In this document: one piece after another, positions 23,867 to 25,179 of the stretch
Numbering within the stretch: the first letter of the stretch is position 1
Layout: each line of letters opens with the position of its first letter
Notes under the pieces: model-generated
Database searches by the model: none
The model's input: only the letters and a program-made list of their open reading frames with translations
Told to the model about the DNA's origin: nothing
Assembly (NCBI GenBank): GCA_032353305.1
Contig: JAUCNG010111102.1
Coordinates: forward strand, 13,109 to 38,287
Direction: 5' to 3'
Source: Cephalothrix spiralis
Lineage: Eukaryota; Nemertea; Palaeonemertea; Archinemertea; Cephalotrichidae
DNA length: 25,179 bases
Position numbers and translations under genes: made by a program

Positions 23867-24037
23867 CAGGGTTCCCAGCACTCCTTAAAATCCTTGAATT
23901 TTTATGTGACTCCTTGAAATACATATGAACTCCTTGAATTCTAATTCGAGAAAATTTATCGTTATAAGTCATAAATTATCCTTGAAATGTCCTTGAAAAC
24001 TCCTTGGATTTTGTTCCTGTATTTGCTGGGATCCCTG
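23867..24037. mobile_element. Small TIR element with CAGGGTTCCCAGCA ends
   Basis: The ends 23867-23880 and 24024-24037 are 14-bp inverted repeats with one mismatch. Inside, ctccttgaatt-like words are repeated several times in direct orientation. The CAGGG tip resembles the 13658-13992 element but the interior differs. No target duplication was seen. Confidence 0.65.
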
Positions 24038-24339
24038 ACAGTATCAAAATGCACCATACTCTGATAAAAAATCTATCAAAACACATTATAAAAGTCTCTT
24101 AATACGAGAATATATATTTTAATAAAGCAAATTCATTTCCTATTTATCATGCTTTTTAAATCCGACCAGTAGCTTAGAGTTTTAACTCTTTTTTTCCTGC
24201 ACTACAATTTAAATATTTCATTTCCAGGCCGTTTTGTTTCTTATCTCTTCCTGCAAAACCTTATACCAAGAAAAGTCATAAAGCCTTAATTTTTCCTTTA
24301 ATTTAATTTTATATATGGGACATACCACGTATACTTTAG

Positions 24340-24427
24340 TATACGAAAGTCCGTATCGCCCTCCAACACCCCCGCCGCGGAAAGTGTTGTCGAACGATTA
24401 CGAGTCTTAAATTACGGATATTGTAGG
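24340..24427 (+). other. GC-rich patch, possible unrecognised exon
   Basis: The patch follows a tactttag acceptor-like word. If exon 10 were spliced to 24340, the frame would continue AIRKSVSPSNTPAAESVVER and a few more residues to a TAG at 24428. A GTAGGC donor-like word at 24427 would instead make a phase-preserving 87-nt cassette. The pyrimidine tract is poor and I know no Cav2 homologue for this peptide, so chance or a repeat is more likely. Confidence 0.15.
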
Positions 24428-25179
24428 TAGGCCGTGATTAGACATTTGTACACCAATGTATACCACGTATTAAGTGGCGATATTAATGCTGTTGAGCTAT
24501 ATCAAGTTGAACAACTTTAACTTCGTTATTCACAATGTGGAATGCCCCATATTAATAAAGAAAATACTATCACAAATATCAAGAGTAAATAGATCTATTT
24601 ACTCTTTCAAATATTAATAACACTAGTAAATTTAGTGTAATTGTATTAGCTGAAATTGATAGTTTAAGGTATTTCTAGTTAATATACTACTTAGGTATTT
24701 ATAGAAGCCAGTATATCAGATACCAATTAGTGTAATATATATATATCGTTTGTATCAAGTTAGTTACTAACATTATGTAATATTTAAAACAATTCAAATT
24801 TTAGTTTTTTTTTCTAACTCTATACATTATTTCCTGTCGTAATATCATATGTTAAGTATACCTAGTTATTGCAATTGAATAAGTTTTGGGCCTTAATGTT
24901 GACCTAAGTTATTTTATCATTAACACGCCACAGGCCTTACTAAAAAATTGTAATAGCCTTTATTGCAAATATTGACAAAACAAGGCTACAAGGTCTTCAA
25001 CAATAGAGGAGCGTTATAATCGGACATAGAATTATTACTAGTTTCAATATATGGGTATACTTAATATATGGATAAAATATGTCTTTATTTGCAGGTCGCC
25101 TTTTGCAATAATATTTCAAAATTTAGCTATGTTATAATGCAATGTTGTATTTTTATATTTGTACTGAATAAGTTAACAT

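Larger units (their letters stand above)
19914..25179 (+). other. Large intron after exon 10, running off the window
   Basis: I searched for the EF-hand/pre-IQ exon that should follow (GRISYNDM-like) and did not find it, so the intron is over 5.2 kb. It holds a degenerate tandem array with TGACGTCA words (20600-20995), a 66-nt perfect-stem hairpin (21216-21281), a short repeat (21900-21968), a Mutator-like element (22204-22783), a 268-bp palindrome (23172-23439), a TIR element (23867-24037) and a GC-rich patch (24340-24427). The segments 24430-25179 and 21282-21900 show nothing I can support. Confidence 0.6.

Noticed and set aside
25089-25179. Acceptor-like tttatttgcag near the right end as the next Cav2 exon
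   Set aside because: In the frame left by exon 10 it gives a short non-homologous peptide and a stop, not the EF-hand sequence.

Overview
The window is a stretch of animal nuclear DNA. It is AT-rich, intron-rich and full of inverted repeats. It holds the middle-to-3' part of one plus-strand gene, a voltage-gated calcium channel alpha1 subunit of the Cav2 (N/P/Q-type, presynaptic) class. All coding exons are short and match a Cav2 protein in order, with GT-AG borders and consistent phases. The protein reads from domain III S5 through the III pore, IIIS6, the III-IV linker and all of domain IV to the start of the C-terminal EF-hand. The gene enters from the left of the window (domains I, II and III S1-S4 are upstream) and runs off the right end (most of the C-terminal tail is missing). 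Taking one copy of each alternative exon, 10 exon positions give 472 codons. Wording such as the [10 protein letters not shown] and [13 protein letters not shown] stretches looks protostome, probably lophotrochozoan (mollusc-like). That placement is inference.

The striking part is the voltage sensor of domain IV. Exon position 5 (S1-S2 extracellular loop plus S2) is present as four tandem copies (8616-10717). Three are 111 nt and one is 126 nt; all are phase 0/0, open, and have splice sites. Exon position 7 (S4 plus the S4-S5 linker) is present as two tandem copies of 117 nt separated by a 63-nt intron (16951-17247). Using one copy at each position gives up to 8 versions of the domain IV voltage sensor. 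Within each cluster the transmembrane helix is conserved and changes gather in the loop or linker, which suggests that the copies are functional and mutually exclusive.

Layout: 1-377 upstream intron; exon 1 (378-538, IIIS5); exon 2 (3067-3210, III pore); exon 3 (3838-4039, IIIS6); exon 4 (4319-4483, III-IV linker and IVS1); a 4.1-kb intron; exon array 5a-5d (8616-10717); exon 6 (13253-13336, IVS3); exon pair 7a/7b (16951-17247, IVS4); exon 8 (18533-18598, IVS5); exon 9 (19086-19325, IV pore); exon 10 (19786-19913, IVS6 and EF-hand start); then more than 5 kb of intron to the end.

The introns are crowded with non-autonomous elements and tandem repeats. They include a Mutator-like MITE with a 10-bp target-site duplication (979-1479), foldback elements (2379-2584, 5341-5642, 6334-6494, 23172-23439), TIR elements (13658-13992, 15009-15341, 23867-24037), minisatellites of 20-41 bp, and a dispersed repeat carrying what looks like a decayed LINE endonuclease motif on both sides of exon 5d. 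I saw no second gene, tRNA, rRNA or CRISPR array.
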